From: Nectonema munidae
Lineage: Eukaryota > Nematomorpha > Nectonematoida > Nectonematidae
DNA length: 64,000 bases
NCBI GenBank assembly: GCA_030549495.1
Contig: JAUIRK010000292.1
Coordinates: 372,001 to 436,000 of the forward strand
Reading direction: 5' to 3'
The notes under the pieces were generated by a model. It did no database searches. It was given only the letters and a program-made list of their open reading frames with translations, and was not told the origin of the DNA. Made by a program: the position numbers and the translations under genes. Positions 12,136 through 24,289 of the stretch are shown here, piece after piece (the first letter of the stretch is position 1; every line of letters starts with the position of its first letter).

Positions 12136-12139
12136 CTAG

Positions 12140-13394
12140 ACATAAAATGTGTAATAGATTTTTCGCAAAAAATATCCAGAGAAGCAGCTTGAGACGAAGA
12201 TCATTTATGAGCTACTGAAAAGCGCCATTTTAAATTCTTAAGAAAATTTGCTCTGCATTTTATTGGATATATTTACAGTTCCGTTGTCAAATTATGCTTT
12301 ATATTAAAATTTACAAACCAAGTTTTGTACTCCAAAGCAGTTGTTTTTTTATTTTTATCAAATATATTATTTTTTACTTATTCTCACTTAAATTGATGAT
12401 GGCAGCAAGAAAATATTTTTTACAATAAAATTTTTTATTTTATGACTTACAAAAATGAAATTCAAAAAAGCATATTATATATACTTCTAAAAATTATTCA
12501 TTTTAATCAGTGGTATATCTTTCTGCTAGGGTAGACACACGCCTTAGGTTCAACTAAAAATAAAATCATCTCAAAATATTATTACAAAATTGAAAACCAT
12601 TTGTTTTTTGCATCAGATGAATATAATATAGACCTCTACTAAGCTCTATAAATGGCGTGCTATTTAGTAAAGGAAATCATAAAAACCTTTTTTAAAATTT
12701 AAGCAAAAGTATAACGCCTACAACGCCACTACATTCCAGACAATTAATGATAGAAACTGGTTAAATAACTCTGCCATTGCTTTAAAATAGAGACATGAAA
12801 TGACATTTTAAGACTAATCACGCAAGCTGACATTTTTAGCAAAATATTAAAGTCATTATTCACTCGATATCGTTAGGCTTGTTGATTTGGCGATAGGCGT
12901 GGCTTGCTTAAACACATGCATATAAAGCACACTTAGGATCAAGATTAATACACGATATATTTGTATTTAATTTTACCAAAAAAATTATTCAAGAGTCTCT
13001 AATTATATTTACTAGCAAATAAAATCATAACATTGGTCATAATTTATCATGCATAAAAGACACATTTATTTGACAATAATATCCAAACAGGTTTCAACAG
13101 CTATTAGATAGTTATAATAGTGGACAAAATATCCCAACTGTTTCTATTCCCTGCTTAAAAGTGACAAGAAAGAAAGAACATCAAAAAATGAAAGTAGAAG
13201 CAATGGATCAAAGATAAACAAGGCTATCAGGAAAATCTTTGAATGAGCTCCACCTATTTAAAAGCGTCAATTGGTGTTTGCAAATATAAATAGGCCATTT
13301 TCTTTTACTATTTACGAGGGTCACTTTATCTGGTGACCAAGCCTTAACACTGCAAATGTTTATACATAAAAATTTAGACCATCACATTTATAGT
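12140..13394. other. intronic AT-rich DNA
   Basis: Between the RNase IIIb and RNase IIIa exons of Dicer. I looked for a further exon on the minus strand and found none I can defend. Confidence 0.35.
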
Positions 13395-13856
13395 CAGTAA
13401 CGTAGCCAGAAATTTATATTTGGAGGTGCCAAATCGGGCACTAATATATATGCTTACCCACTGGCTTTGTCTAAAATTAAAGCATCAAATACTGCTTATA
13501 ACAACTCTTCACTTTGCGTTCATGAGCTCCTTTCTCTACTTGTGTTCTTTTATTTCTTTTGTTAACGCTTTAGATTTTATCATTTCTTATCTTCCCTTCT
13601 CATACCAGAGAGTAATTTTTTATCATAGATTAACTTTCTATTAAAAAAGGTAGAAGGTCCATCTTAACAAATTAAACAATTTGATCTTCATCGTCAATGA
13701 TATAGATAATTTCTCTATATATTTTTTTATTTGCTTTATACTGTTAGTTTAAGCATATTGTCAAAAATTAATTCATTATATCAATTTTTAATGGTGGGGC
13801 CCATAAATTAGATAGAGAAGCCGGGCCCAAGTGCCCTACAGCTCGCTACGTGGCGG
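13395..13856. mobile_element. hAT MITE, 462 bp, with perfect 8-bp target-site duplication
   Basis: The left end CAGTAACGTAGCCAG and the inverted right end CCGCCACGTAGCGAG share a core ACGTAGC. The flanks carry identical 8-bp copies TTTATAGT at 13387-13394 and 13857-13864, the duplication size of hAT elements. The interior has no transposase; a frame at 13420-13644 shows no family match. The ends resemble those of zf-MYM-type hAT elements (CAGxGGCGTAGC), so such an element probably mobilised it. Confidence 0.75.
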
Positions 13857-14496
13857 TTTATAGTACTCCACCTATATTTAATCAAGTTAAAGCAGGGAAT
13901 GATATGATTTGGAAAAGATTGAAAAATCTTTTCGGTTCTTCAAAATTTTAGGGATTTTTCCAATTTGTCTACGTTCTTTTTAGTATGCCCCTAATACTAT
14001 TTATATTTACCTTGAGGATTTTATTTTGATTATATAAATGCGCTAAATGGTGAAAAAGACAAATTCAATGTCTAAAAAATTGACAAAAACATTTCTTAGC
14101 ATTGTTATCATAAAATTGCATATAAGAAAAATATTTAATCCAATATTCACTATACAAATATTTCAATTTTATAGATGGCGTTAATAATATTTTATTGAAT
14201 TATTATGGTATCCGATTTTATATACAGGCTGTTTTTTATTGTTATCTCTTTACAACAAACAAACTTTGTCTTTATTTTTATGAAAAAATGTGTTTATAAA
14301 ATTAGCTATAATTTTGAACTTATATCAAAAAGATATCACCAATAATAAACTAAGAAAATTTACACATGTTTTAACTTAGGTCACATATCTAATTAACGGA
14401 GAAAAATCGATTTGAAAATTGGTAAAAAGCCCTATGTGGCTGCAGAAATTTTTTTTACAACTGAACAAATACCTGTATAAGTAAGGATTTATCTTT

Positions 14497-15925
14497 GAAA
14501 TTGTAGCCAATAATTTCTTCAATTTTTTGGACCTTTATGTAGTTTTGTTGTAAATTTTCAGACCAATTAGAATCCTTTAGTTGTAACGAATCATAATTAT
14601 TTAGTTTGACTGTGTCTAAAGTACAAGACCATTTAATAGTCGTTTAATTAACAAATAGAATAAATACCAATATATTCATTTCCTTTTGAATCAATTGTGA
14701 ATGGTATGTAAACCTGATCTGAAAAAAATACATGATTAATTTCATCGCACTTACAGGCCCACATTCAAGGAGGTAGGAACCAAACAAGGCTTCTAATGAA
14801 TCAGAAATAGATTTTCCACAGCATTTGTTATACGAAATATGGATGTGAAGTGATTCGTTTTTGATAATAAAACATGGAGGAAGCCAAGAATCATTTGGCA
14901 AAAACTTTGACAAAATCATATACTCATCAAGATTCTTATCAGAAGCAGAAGAAAAGAGCTTTGCATTGCTAACCTAAAAGAAAATGTATTGATTTGTTAA
15001 TTACATTTTACATTATACACATCTGAACATTGAAATAAAGTTTCGTGCGTAGCATTTTATCAAATATAATATAACGAAATTTTTAATATAAAAGATTTTC
15101 GTATTCCCAATTTCTTGATAATAGTTAACTAGAAGTTTAGAAAAAATTCTGATTGTAAAGAAAATTTCAATAAATCTTCAACAAAACTTTTTTCCATACC
15201 CAAACAGACTCTTTCATAAATTCTTACAAAACATCCATCTTACATTCTTATCTTTATTCATCCTGTAATTGGCTAATTTTGTGTTAATTAATATTAACAT
15301 ATCAAGAAAGTTTGCTCAGGGTCATATGTTTGTTTGCCACAGCAAAGCTTGCAATTTTGCATGCTATAAACTAGATACCATTGGGCAGAGTATTGTGGCA
15401 AGTTGTACTTGGTTTTTACATATAGATTAAAAATCAGAACAAATTGCTTACCAACCATCTTTATTGGCAGGACGCCTAGAAAAGAGGGAACACAAACTAG
15501 AACTATTTTCACAGTGTGCGATTACAGTTCTACTTTGGTTCCCATATTGTAATCTTTCAGTAAATAAAATCGATTCCAATTTTGTCGATTATTGTGACCG
15601 GGGTAAACATTGTATGATAGTCATTTTATAAAATGTTATCCCATTCCCAACAAAGAATTGTTGAAAGTAAAATATCATATTCTTTCTGCACTTTTTTGTA
15701 ATAAAATAGATACACAATCTGAGTTTATCGCGACGGCCCATTGATACCTCAACTGCACCTAGAAATATCGGAAGACCAAAGAAAGAAATTTGACCTCTGG
15801 CCATAGCTCCTGTCGTTATTTTTTTTCGCTTCATCTTTTAACTATTGGTTTATATTGTATGCTTATATCATATGGGCAATAATCATAATGTAAACTTCTC
15901 ATTGGAAAGTGTTTTTTTAGGAAAA
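14497..15925 (-). repeat. inverted duplication, left arm (with RNase IIIa exon B)
   Basis: About 1.43 kb that recurs in reverse complement at 20222-21672. The arms diverge by only a few percent: the translated RNase IIIa segment differs at 3 of 91 residues. The breakpoints are near AAATTGTAGCC (14497) and GTGTTTTTTTAG (about 15917). The arm also holds two short shared frames (15294-15512 and 15589-15834) that I do not recognise. Confidence 0.8.
14755..14973 (-). CDS. Dicer RNase IIIa, second exon
   Basis: It starts after TTCTTTTAG with VSNAKLFSSASDKN and contains FLPNDSWLPPCFII (human: VSNCNLY..., PPVNWLPPGYVV), then KSISDSLEALFGSYLLECG (human KSVADCVEALLGCYLTSCG), so the Asp and Glu of the second RNase IIIa acidic motif are kept. 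The end is either the GTAAGT donor at 14754 or a little further on: GPVSAMKLIMYF after it looks like the Dcr-1 continuation. The long acidic insert seen in vertebrate Dicer between these blocks is absent. It sits within the left arm of an inverted duplication. Confidence 0.75.
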
Positions 15926-17217
15926 CATCCGTTTTTATAAAAGAACTATCAGGCCCAGCTTGACCTTCCGAGGAATCTTTTTCTTCTTCTTTCCATTTAT
16001 TTTTCAAAAGTAAATACTACTATTTTATTTTTCAATTCTTTTTTCTTTGTTTCTCTATCTTTAGTCTTTTCAATATTAATACTGTACTTCTTGAAATCTC
16101 TTTCAGCCACTTGAGCCACAATAAGGAACATATTTTGAAATAGTTTGATTTAAAATGATTTTTTTTAAGAATCTTAATTTGAAACCTGATATTGGTTTTA
16201 GTATTTAATTTTTTCATTAATCGTACTTTATTTACTTTTAACTCCATATTTATAATATAAAATCAATAATAAATAATCAGAAACACTGAGTCTAAACAAT
16301 CAATCAAACTCTTATAACAAATGCTGGATGTCTAAGCCATAGAGTGCAAATATTGTATCGATATATGATGTACATTGTTTCAATAATACGTATACGATAA
16401 GATGTTATCATTTTCACATGTCTGAGTGATAGGATGGAATTATGAGGTTCGTTTTTGAAATACGAATGAGTAAAGTTGGAGGATTTTCTTAGTAAATGAT
16501 GATGTTGATAAAACAGATAGAGAAAATGCAAATTTATTTCGGGAGAGATGGTTTTCAATCTGGATACTAACATTAGCATTTTTAACTTCTCTTATTTAGT
16601 ATTAGAGGCTTTGTGTATGAAGAGATTTATTGGCTTCATATTATAGGTCGTTTGCGAAAACGTTAAAACATTAGTGGATCGTAGTAATTTCTCTTCAGCA
16701 AATAACTTGTTGTGTAGTTGAGGGATATATGTTCTTAAAACCCGCATCAGCAATCTTATAGAAGACTGCTTTAAAACAAATATATAAAAATTTCAAAAGG
16801 CTTACTTTAACTCGCTTTAAGAATTGATCTGAAAATAGAAAGACGATTTATTTTATCTAGCATCTATTTTATGTGAAGGCGGTATTTTCACTATAAAGGA
16901 TGAAATTTGAAGAAAAAAAATTGATAAATAGAAAATTATTTAAACTTAAAATCAATTTGATTAGTTAATTTAAAGGGTTAATTGAAAGCAGGATTCAGTG
17001 TTTAAAAAAAGAAAAATAAAGTAAATCTAAATGTTGATTTTCAAACGCTATGTATACACTTGATTTCTCGTCTAGAAACTACAACTAAAGTTGGACAAGC
17101 CAAAAAACATTTGCTCCCGTGAATAGTAAAGAATTCAACATGCAATTAAATATAAGTAAAGGAATGAGGCAAAAGAGAGTTTGAAAATATAAACCCGCTT
17201 ATAGAAGTAAATAATAC
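15926..17217. other. intronic DNA within RNase IIIa
   Basis: No motif recognised. A minus frame at 16304-16579 is open but has no family match. The region lies between two Dicer exons whose phases join directly, so it is probably intronic. Confidence 0.4.
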
Positions 17218-17415
17218 CAATTTGCTTCGGAAAAACGATAGCTTTTCTTCATGATAATCGCAGTGTTTACAAAATAAAAATATTGAGAGAATGACTTTCA
17301 GAAACGCATCACCAAGAATTTCAAGTCTTTCTAAGTTGAAACCATCGTTGCATTTAGCCGTTGTCAGAGTTTGGAGAATAGACCAAGGATTAGGAGCGCA
17401 GTTGTGAGGAATATA
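17218..17415 (-). CDS. Dicer RNase IIIa, first exon (catalytic ERLE...GDAFLK)
   Basis: After an acceptor (ATTAAG) the exon reads YIPHNCAPNPWSILQTLTTA, then KCNDGFNLERLEILGDAFLK and KHCDYHEEKLSFFRSKL. This is the first RNase IIIa signature with its acidic residues (Dcr-1 type: GPNPxxxLQALT...NDGxNLERLExxGDSFLK). It is open throughout, ends at a GTATTA donor at 17217, and joins in phase to VSNAKLF at 14973. A piggyBac relic lies about 170 bases upstream in gene sense. Confidence 0.8.
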
Positions 17416-17599
17416 CTTAATGAATATAAGTTAAAGTAGCAGACTGTTGTAAAAGTGCGTTAGAATTAAAAATAGGTATAAAAATAAAAAACAAAAAAAA
17501 GTAAAACAAACCTAAAAAAATAACGTCAATAAGTTGCACATATAAACATGGCAAAATTTTTTTATTACAAAGTGAATTTTATGAATTTTGACGGCTGTG

Positions 17600-18281
17600 G
17601 CATTTTTATGGATCGTTTTTTACGTCTCATGAAATTGCAAAATGGGCACTTAGAAATTTTACGATCTGTGGAACAGTTATGGCATCAAGAAGATTCGTTC
17701 ATAAGATTCTACAGCTAGCGTACGTAAAAACTTTTCGGTTGAACGAATGTGATTCTCGCATCGTTTATTCTAGAAAGGCTTCCTTATCTGCACATATTCC
17801 AAAAAAGCACGCTAAGCGAAACTTTAAGGTTGTCTACATTCTTTCCTCCCAACACAGAAAGAAGGTAGAAACAAGTTCTATCTCTGGCAAACCAGAACCT
17901 TTGCTTGAATATAATAAATTCAAAAGTGGCGTTGATGTGGGGAACAGAATGCTCAAAGAGTATAGAAGCTATAAACCCTGCAGAAGATGGACAAGATGTG
18001 TGTTTAGCAACTACTTTGATATCGCATGCCTCAATTCTTTCATCATCGCTCAGTTCAATGCTTCTGAAGAATTTACATCTGTGAGAAGTAGTGGAAGGAA
18101 AGTCTTCATAAAAAAAACTTTCTCTACTTCTCAGCGAAGAATCAATGAAATTGAGGGCTGCCGCCTCCAACATGAACATGAAAACAATCACACTCTTGAG
18201 CTATTACGGGTTTTCTCCAAACTTTGTACCACAAACTACAAATTTTGGATTCGGTTCTTTGTGTCTACCCAAAAAAAGTAG
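17600..18281 (+). pseudogene. piggyBac transposase C-terminal half, remnant
   Basis: The open frame reads FFTSHEIAKWALRNFTICGT, then the DDE-distal part KPEPLLEYNKFKSGVDVGNR and YRSYKPCRRWTRCVFSNYFD followed by IACLNSFII, matching PGBD4-type proteins (KPxxxxDYNxxKxGVDxxDQ..., RRWPxxxFYxxLDxAxxNA). The Asp before FFTS is not visible; the GVD Asp is present. The N-terminal half is missing. It sits between RNase IIIa and the missing PAZ region of Dicer, on the opposite strand, in the spacer of the inverted duplication. Confidence 0.65.
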
Positions 18282-18289
18282 AACAAGAA

Positions 18290-19060
18290 AATACAAAAAA
18301 ATGTTTTTTATCAATATGTAAGAATCATTCAGACTTTTTTTGTTATAATTGTACATAAACTTCTGCTTGTACATAAATTTGTGGTTCTTTTTAAATGCTC
18401 TGTTATTAAATTTTATAAAAAGTGATTATTGTATTTTTTGATTTTTATAAATATATATAATCAGAATGTAAAACATCAACCCAAAGGTCTTTGTAAGATT
18501 TTTTTGCTATATTGTCTATCTAAATATGTTTGTTTATTGGAAATAAGAAAACTGGTAAGATAAAAAAATATTTTCTTACAAAGATAATATTGAATAACAA
18601 AATAAATGATAGCTAAACTTTTTGAATGAAAAAAAAGATAATCTTTGAACTTCATAAAACAATAAACATAATTTTCAAAGAATTGACACAGAAACAAAGT
18701 AGCAAATCTGATGTGTATTTCGCTATATAAGAACAAAAATAAAGGAATTATTTTAGTTAAACTTGTTTTTCAGAAAGTAGAGATTTAATTGAAAATTTAC
18801 ATATATTTTTTGAGTTTTACATAATGGGAAAATTTTTTGTAATTTGCTTTTGAAAATATGTGTGGAGTAAATTACCATAGGCCCGTAGTTCGAAGGTTAA
18901 ACACTTTTGAATCAGTTCAGTTTGTTATGAATTTATTTCAACACTCCTTGACCACTGGTATTAAAATGTTAATTGTTGATATCAAAATATAAAGCTAATA
19001 TAATATACCAAACTTAAAAAAGATTTAAGCAAAAAATAGTAATGAAAAATTAAAGAGTAC
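18290..19060. other. AT-rich, nothing recognised
   Basis: No supported gene. The minus frame at 18476-18736 is lysine/phenylalanine-rich low-complexity sequence. Confidence 0.4.
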
Positions 19061-19062
19061 AT

Positions 19063-19183
19063 CTAAGTATTCAAAGGATTCATTCGGCAAACTTTTTTGT
19101 ATGTCGTGAAGTTTTTCCAAAAAAGTTTTAAATTTTGTATCTTCCAGATTCACTGAAGCCTCATCAAGTATCATGTTCTTCGC
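19063..19183 (-). other. possible exon of unknown identity
   Basis: After GAAATTTAG the minus strand is open and reads KNMILDEASVNLEDTKFKTF, then LEKLHDIQKSLPNESFEYL. The composition is more protein-like than its surroundings, and it lies where Dicer's missing middle should be, but I cannot align it to DUF283 or PAZ. Confidence 0.25.
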
Positions 19184-19667
19184 CTAAATTTCAAAAAAAA
19201 ATAGTAAAGACTAATTTTACTTTTACTATTAGTAAAAATTTTTAGTTTATGTGATCAAAAATTTTTTATGAGATGTTATTTTTTTTTATTGAATCATCTT
19301 TTCAATCTTGTAAAATATGTTTTTCAGTGGAGGAAGAAGTTTTTTCTGTGTTCAAAGTTTTGATTTTGTGTGATCCCAAACGAGAAGACAGACTTCCTTA
19401 CCCTGTCTTCTATAAGGAATATACGAATATAGTTTTTATTCTAAAATTTTGCAACTTAAATTATAAAACTAGTTTAAATTATTATTAACTAGTTGTAGAC
19501 CAACATAAACTCGTGCTTTCTTTTTTCCCCATAGAACAAGATTGGACCATAGTGTTGACTGCTCGCTTCTCATAATGAGAACTGTCTTAAAATTTATACG
19601 AGCTTCACAAATTATTCCTGTTTAGGTAGGATAGAAGCGTCCAGCAATAAATGTTCGGTTATATAAA

Positions 19668-19830
19668 CTACGGATAAATAATATTAGTCACTATAATTCT
19701 AAATATTAATTTCAGGTGAAAATACATAAATGATGTCCGTGCATCATTTATATGGTAAAATTTTATTCCCCATTTACAAGGTTTGCTTGGATCAAAAACT
19801 CTGATTAGGCAGTTTCTTTGATATCTCAGA
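19668..19830 (-). pseudogene. piggyBac fragment
   Basis: The minus frame includes RVFDPSKPCKWGIKFYHIND followed by ARTSFMY, like the 'LRQYNPxKPHKWGIKxF...GYVYDF' block after the first catalytic Asp. The catalytic Asp itself is not in this fragment. It is on the opposite strand from the relic at 17.6 kb, so it derives from a separate insertion or an inversion. Confidence 0.5.
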
Positions 19831-19949
19831 AGTTGTTGATGTATTGTGACAAAGTCATTCGTAGTCGAATATCTAAATAAAAGATTCACACTAATTGGAG
19901 AACACAAGGACCTGTCAAATAAAAAATTGTGATGAGCATAGGGTAACCT

Positions 19950-20110
19950 AGGTATATTCATATCCTTCCTATGTGTATATCGGTGTGTGTGTACTGTATA
20001 TAGATGTATATGGATTCGTGTGTTTTCGTGCCTGTGTGTGTCGTCGTGTCTGTTTCTACGTCCTACCAATAAAGGTGGTTTCTGTGTGTGTTTGCCAATG
20101 TCTGTGCAAA
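19950..20110. repeat. GT-rich simple sequence
   Basis: Imperfect (GT)n/(TATA)n tract. It creates spurious frames on both strands. Confidence 0.6.
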
Positions 20111-20221
20111 ATTTTATCCGAGATTGTTTAACTTGTGCAAGGATTATAAAAAAAAGTAATGATCTTGATATAAATTTGAAATCCCATTTAGTAATAGCAG
20201 CGCTTTCAACAAAGAAGGCAT

Positions 20222-21672
20222 TTTTCTAAAAAAAAACACTTTCAAATGGGAAATTTACATTATGATTGTTGCCCATATGATAAAAGCATACAATATAAAC
20301 CAATAGTTAAAAAGATGAATCGAAAGAAATAACGACAGGAGCTATGGCCAGAGGTCACATTTCTTTCTATGGTCTTCCGATGTTTCTAGGTGCAGTTGAG
20401 GTATCAATGGGCCATCACGATAAACTCAGATTGTGTATCTATTTTATTACAAGAAAGTGCAGAAAGAATATGATATTTTACTTTCAACAATTCTTTGTTG
20501 GGAATGGGATAACATTTTATAAAATGACTATCATACAATGTTCACCCGGCCACAATAATCGACAAAATTGGAATCGATTTTATTTACTGAAAGATTACAA
20601 TATGGGAACCAAGGAAAAACTGTAATCTCAGACTGTGAAAATAGTTCTAGTTTGTGTTCCCTATTTTCTAGGCGTCCTGCCAATAAAGATCGTTGGTAAG
20701 CAATTTGTTCTGATTTTTAATCTATATGTAAAAACTGAGTACAACTTGCCACAATACTCTACCCAATGGTATCTAGTTTATAGCATGCAAAAATTGCAAG
20801 CTTTGCTGTGGCAAACAAACATATGACCTTGAACAAACTTTCTTGATATGTTAATATTAATTAACACAAAATTAGCCAATTACAGGATGAAGGAAGATAA
20901 GAATGTAAGATGGATGTTTTGTAAGAATTTATGAAAGAGTCTGTTTGGGTATGGAAAAAAGTTGTGTTTAAGATTTATTGAAATTTTCTTTACCTCTTAT
21001 TTTCTTTACAATCAGAATTTTTTCTAAACTTCTAGTTAACTATTATCAAGAAATTGGGAATACGAAAATCTTTTATATTAAAATTTTCGTTATATTATAT
21101 TTGATAAAATGCTACGCACGAAACTTTATTTCAATGTTCAGATGTGTATAATGTAAAATGTAATTAACAAATCAATACCTTTTCTTTTAGGTTAGCAATG
21201 CAAAGCTCTTTTCTTCTGCTTCTGATAAGAATCTTGATGAGTATATGATTTTGTCAAAGTTTTTGCCAAATGATTCTTGGCTTCCTCCATGTTTTATTAT
21301 CAAAAACGAATCACTTCACAGCCATATTTTGTATAACAAATGCTGTGGAAAATCTATTTCTTATTCATTAGAAGCCTTGTTTGGTTCCTACCTCCTTGAA
21401 TGTGGGCCTGTAAGTGCGATGAAATTAATCATGTATTTTTTTCAGATCAGGTTTACATACCATTCACAATTGATTCAAAAGGAAATGAATATATTGGTAT
21501 TTATTCTATTTGTTAATTAAACGACTATTAAATGGTCTTGTACTTTAGACACAGTCAAACTAAAATATTATGATTCGTTACAACTAAAGGATTCTAATTG
21601 GTCTGAAAATTTACAGCAAAACTACATAAAGGTCCAGAAAATTGAAGAAATTTTTGGCTACAATTTTTTTTT
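20222..21672 (+). repeat. inverted duplication, right arm (orphan RNase IIIa exon)
   Basis: Reverse complement of 14497-15925. It contains a plus-strand copy of the RNase IIIa second exon (21191-21409) starting VSNAKLF after TTCTTTTAG. In this copy the acidic motif reads KSISYSLEAL: the Asp kept at the left arm is Tyr. No other plus-strand Dicer exon adjoins it, so it is an orphan copy. The short frames at 20344-20625 and 20635-20826 mirror those of the left arm. Confidence 0.8.
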
Positions 21673-22140
21673 TACAATTTGACTTTCTCATTTTACCTTA
21701 TGGCTTATAATAAAATTTTCAAACCTTTCATGAAATTAGGTAAGCCATACTGGTTTTCCTTTTTTATAAGCAAAAACTCATCAAATTCTGGTAAAGGAAA
21801 ATTAAAAAAAAAATGGAATTTAGTTATTTTGCATTAGCAGTCCCTTCTTGAACTTGATGTTTATATTTTTATTAAATAAACTTGGTTAATGATAAAATAA
21901 ACTCTCTTTCATTTAAAAACTTCATCAGTGAAAATATAAAAGTAGCCTTGCAATACATTTGCATCTGCTCATTAAATGGTTAGAAGAATTTAAAAATACA
22001 TTCATTTAATGACTTTTGCGGGTAAAATAATAATTTAGGTGTTAGCGGACACGCGCCAAACGGTTTCTTTTCGTGCTGCAAGCGCATATCTAGCCACAAT
22101 TTATGATGGAAAGGTGATAAACATGTTAAAATAGACGACG
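21673..22140. other. between inverted arm and Dicer helicase exon
   Basis: No certain gene. A minus-strand stretch at about 22040-22120 is less AT-rich and could hold part of the missing helicase C, but no frame gives the expected Q.KGRxR motif. Confidence 0.3.
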
Positions 22141-22145
22141 ATTAC

Positions 22146-22450
22146 TTTGGAATATCAACACCCTCTTCAAGAACGCTTGTAGCAACTAGGATATTTATCA
22201 AGCCATTTCTAAACTTTTGAATGACAGCTTCTTGTTGTTTATTGAGTTTATTTGAAATATCTTGATCGTAGTTAATGCCAATTACAAAATCAGCTTTTAT
22301 AAAACTTAAGGAAGAGTCAAGTTGGGAGATTTTACTTAGGAATTTGCAGAGTAATTCAGCGTTCAATCTTCTTTCAACAAAAATTATTGCAGTGAATATG
22401 GGCTCTTTTTTAAAAGAGGTAGATGCATTGAAGGAGCCAGCATTGCTTTC
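22146..22450 (-). CDS. Dicer helicase C-terminal domain exon
   Basis: The exon starts after TTTTTAG and reads KKEPIFTAIIFVERRLNAEL, then DFVIGINYDQ, LNKQQEAVIQKFRNGLINIL and VATSVLEEGVDIP, stopping at a GTAATC donor (22145). Human Dicer has GIIFVERRYTA..., ...[26 protein letters not shown]. This is motif IV to V of the SF2 helicase. The frame is open throughout. It is the most upstream minus-strand Dicer exon found; the next expected exons (helicase N) are not on this strand nearby. Confidence 0.8.
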
Positions 22451-24285
22451 CTAAAAACAGTTGTGATTAAAGGTTTACTAAAGAAGTGGTGTTTATCATG
22501 CATGTATTACAAAACACTAAAATTGCATGCACAACACCAGCAATTAGATACGAAAAAAAGCTATTTATCCTAAAGATATATTTAAAGTGAATATCACGTA
22601 CAACGAAGAGGAAATCGCACGGAATGTCAAAGCACGGCTGATGATTTGCGCAGCGATTTAAAAATACCTCAAAATAAAATGTTTGCCAATACATAGCATT
22701 AAATTGCGTATACAGATTTATAGGCTAGAATTGATGAAAAATGAAATTTGAGTAATATATCACAAATACTAAGTCGACCTTGGCTCGCCAGGACAAAGAC
22801 CTGCTCATTAGAGCGAATGGATGATGATGATGATGATGATGATAACAAATACTAAAAAAGAGACAATCCAAAAAATAATGGTGATTGAAGAGATGCATTT
22901 TTAGTCTTTCTTTCAAATTAGCATGATTCCAAGATAAGTCAAGATTGACAATCCCCCCTTCAATCGAAATTTAAAAAAAATAGAGACGCAAACGAATCAA
23001 ATGATAAATTACTTTCAAAAAATGTTGACATATGAAAATTATCTCCTTTTCCTGATGAATGGAAAAGATGGTGCAAATTTTAAAAAAATGAGTTACTATA
23101 TTTGGGATGAGAATATTAATTGGGAATCAGAAGAATCGTTGATTTAGTAAGATTGACAATTCTTGAAAACGATCCAAACAAAACAACTTATCATGGGTAT
23201 AATCTTTTTCTATCAGAACGGTGTAGTGGGGGCGTTGCGGCCTACTTTGGGAACCACTCGAGTTGTTTTAAAGGAAATTGAAACTGTTAGAGTTTCAACG
23301 CTTCAGGCCAATCAGGCAGATATACCTTCTATACTGAGCTAGCACATCTTCTGGAATCATCCTACATGCGGTGTCCAGACAAGTTAAGCTCACATTAGTC
23401 TGGATAGTAACTGGATGGTGTACCTCCTTCACTAAGATGTTGTTGAATGCGTGAAGCCCTTTTTGTTCTAAAGAGCTAGAAATAATAATGTAGCCCCATA
23501 CACCAATCTTTATCATTTTATACAGCTAAGCAAAATTATGGTATAGAACATAACATTTTCTACTTCCTCTACATTCAAATACGTTTTCCAAATGGTTCTT
23601 TTTATAAATTGCTGATTTTTTATAAAAAAAAAGCTACTTCAACTCTCGTATTAAAACGTGAGTTGAATATTTAAAGACTCATTCTAAAACATAATTTTAG
23701 ATATAAACCTGTAATACCCTTATTTGGGTCAACTAAGGAAAATTGATTCAAAATTCATTTTAAAATCTTTATAAAGTGTGAAACTTGTTGTTGATAAACT
23801 TACATACTTTGAGTGTGCTACGTTTTTTAAATCAAGAGGAAGCAAGGATGTAATCCGGTTTTTTTTGGAACCGAATCATGCAAATATTTTGGTATCTTAA
23901 AGGTGCATTAAAGTCATGTGAAAGCACGTTTTAAAGATATTAGTTTTATTCGGTCCCAAAAAAAGAGATTACTTATTACTTATTGTTGGTTCAGCATCAT
24001 TAATATCTTTTGCGAAATATGCTTGTGTACCATTTCTTAAGCAAATTTATGCCGGATGTCTCTCCTTGCTACTTTCAATTACTGAGTTTGGTTTAGACAA
24101 GTGTAACATTTATTCCTCCAAGAAAGAAATAAAAAGAGTGAACAGGTCATCTTCTTGAAACTACTTTGACACTCTATTTTCCAACTATTTGATCTAATAT
24201 ATCAAAGCCATATTTTAAATTGAACACCTGGATGCAAACTGGTATGTAATAAAATATTTTTGTTTTTTTCTTTGGTAAACTGTTA
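22451..24285. other. mixed repeat DNA
   Basis: Holds an (ATG)n microsatellite at about 22819-22842 and, at 23223-23259, a sequence whose reverse complement begins GAGTGGTTCCCAAAGTAGGC, like the end of a hAT element (CAGTGGTTCCCAAA...). The minus frame at 23295-23516 was not recognised. No Dicer exon was found. Confidence 0.4.
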
Positions 24286-24289
24286 ATCT

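Larger units (their letters stand above)
7176..22450 (-). pseudogene. Dicer locus (Dcr-1-like), broken; RNase III/dsRBD half plus one helicase exon
   Basis: Dicer cuts double-stranded RNA into microRNA or siRNA. Its order is helicase, DUF283, platform/PAZ, RNase IIIa, RNase IIIb, dsRBD. On the minus strand I find, in that order, helicase C (22450-22146), RNase IIIa (17415-17218 and 14973-14755), RNase IIIb (12135-11823, 11671-11506, 11454-11379) and dsRBD (7317-7176). Several junction phases fit: KL to VSNAKLF, IGDN to FIHII, EEI to EYYTVN, KFT to YTKLP. ECGP after the RNase IIIa motif and the NDGFNLERLE block recall arthropod Dcr-1. I could not find the second half of helicase C, DUF283 or PAZ between 22.1 and 17.5 kb. 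Out-of-frame RNase IIIb, an inverted duplication and inserted piggyBac relics suggest a pseudogene or a rearranged allele. Assembly error remains possible. Confidence 0.75.

Noticed and set aside
19668-20229. Histidine- or cysteine-rich frames near 20 kb
   Set aside because: The N-terminal parts on both strands come from a GT-rich simple repeat. Only the KPCKWGIKF part of the minus frame looks like a real protein relic.
22026-22140. Continuation of Dicer helicase C (Q.KGRAR motif)
   Set aside because: The stretch is less AT-rich and suggestive, but no frame gave the expected motif in phase with the exon ending at 22146.
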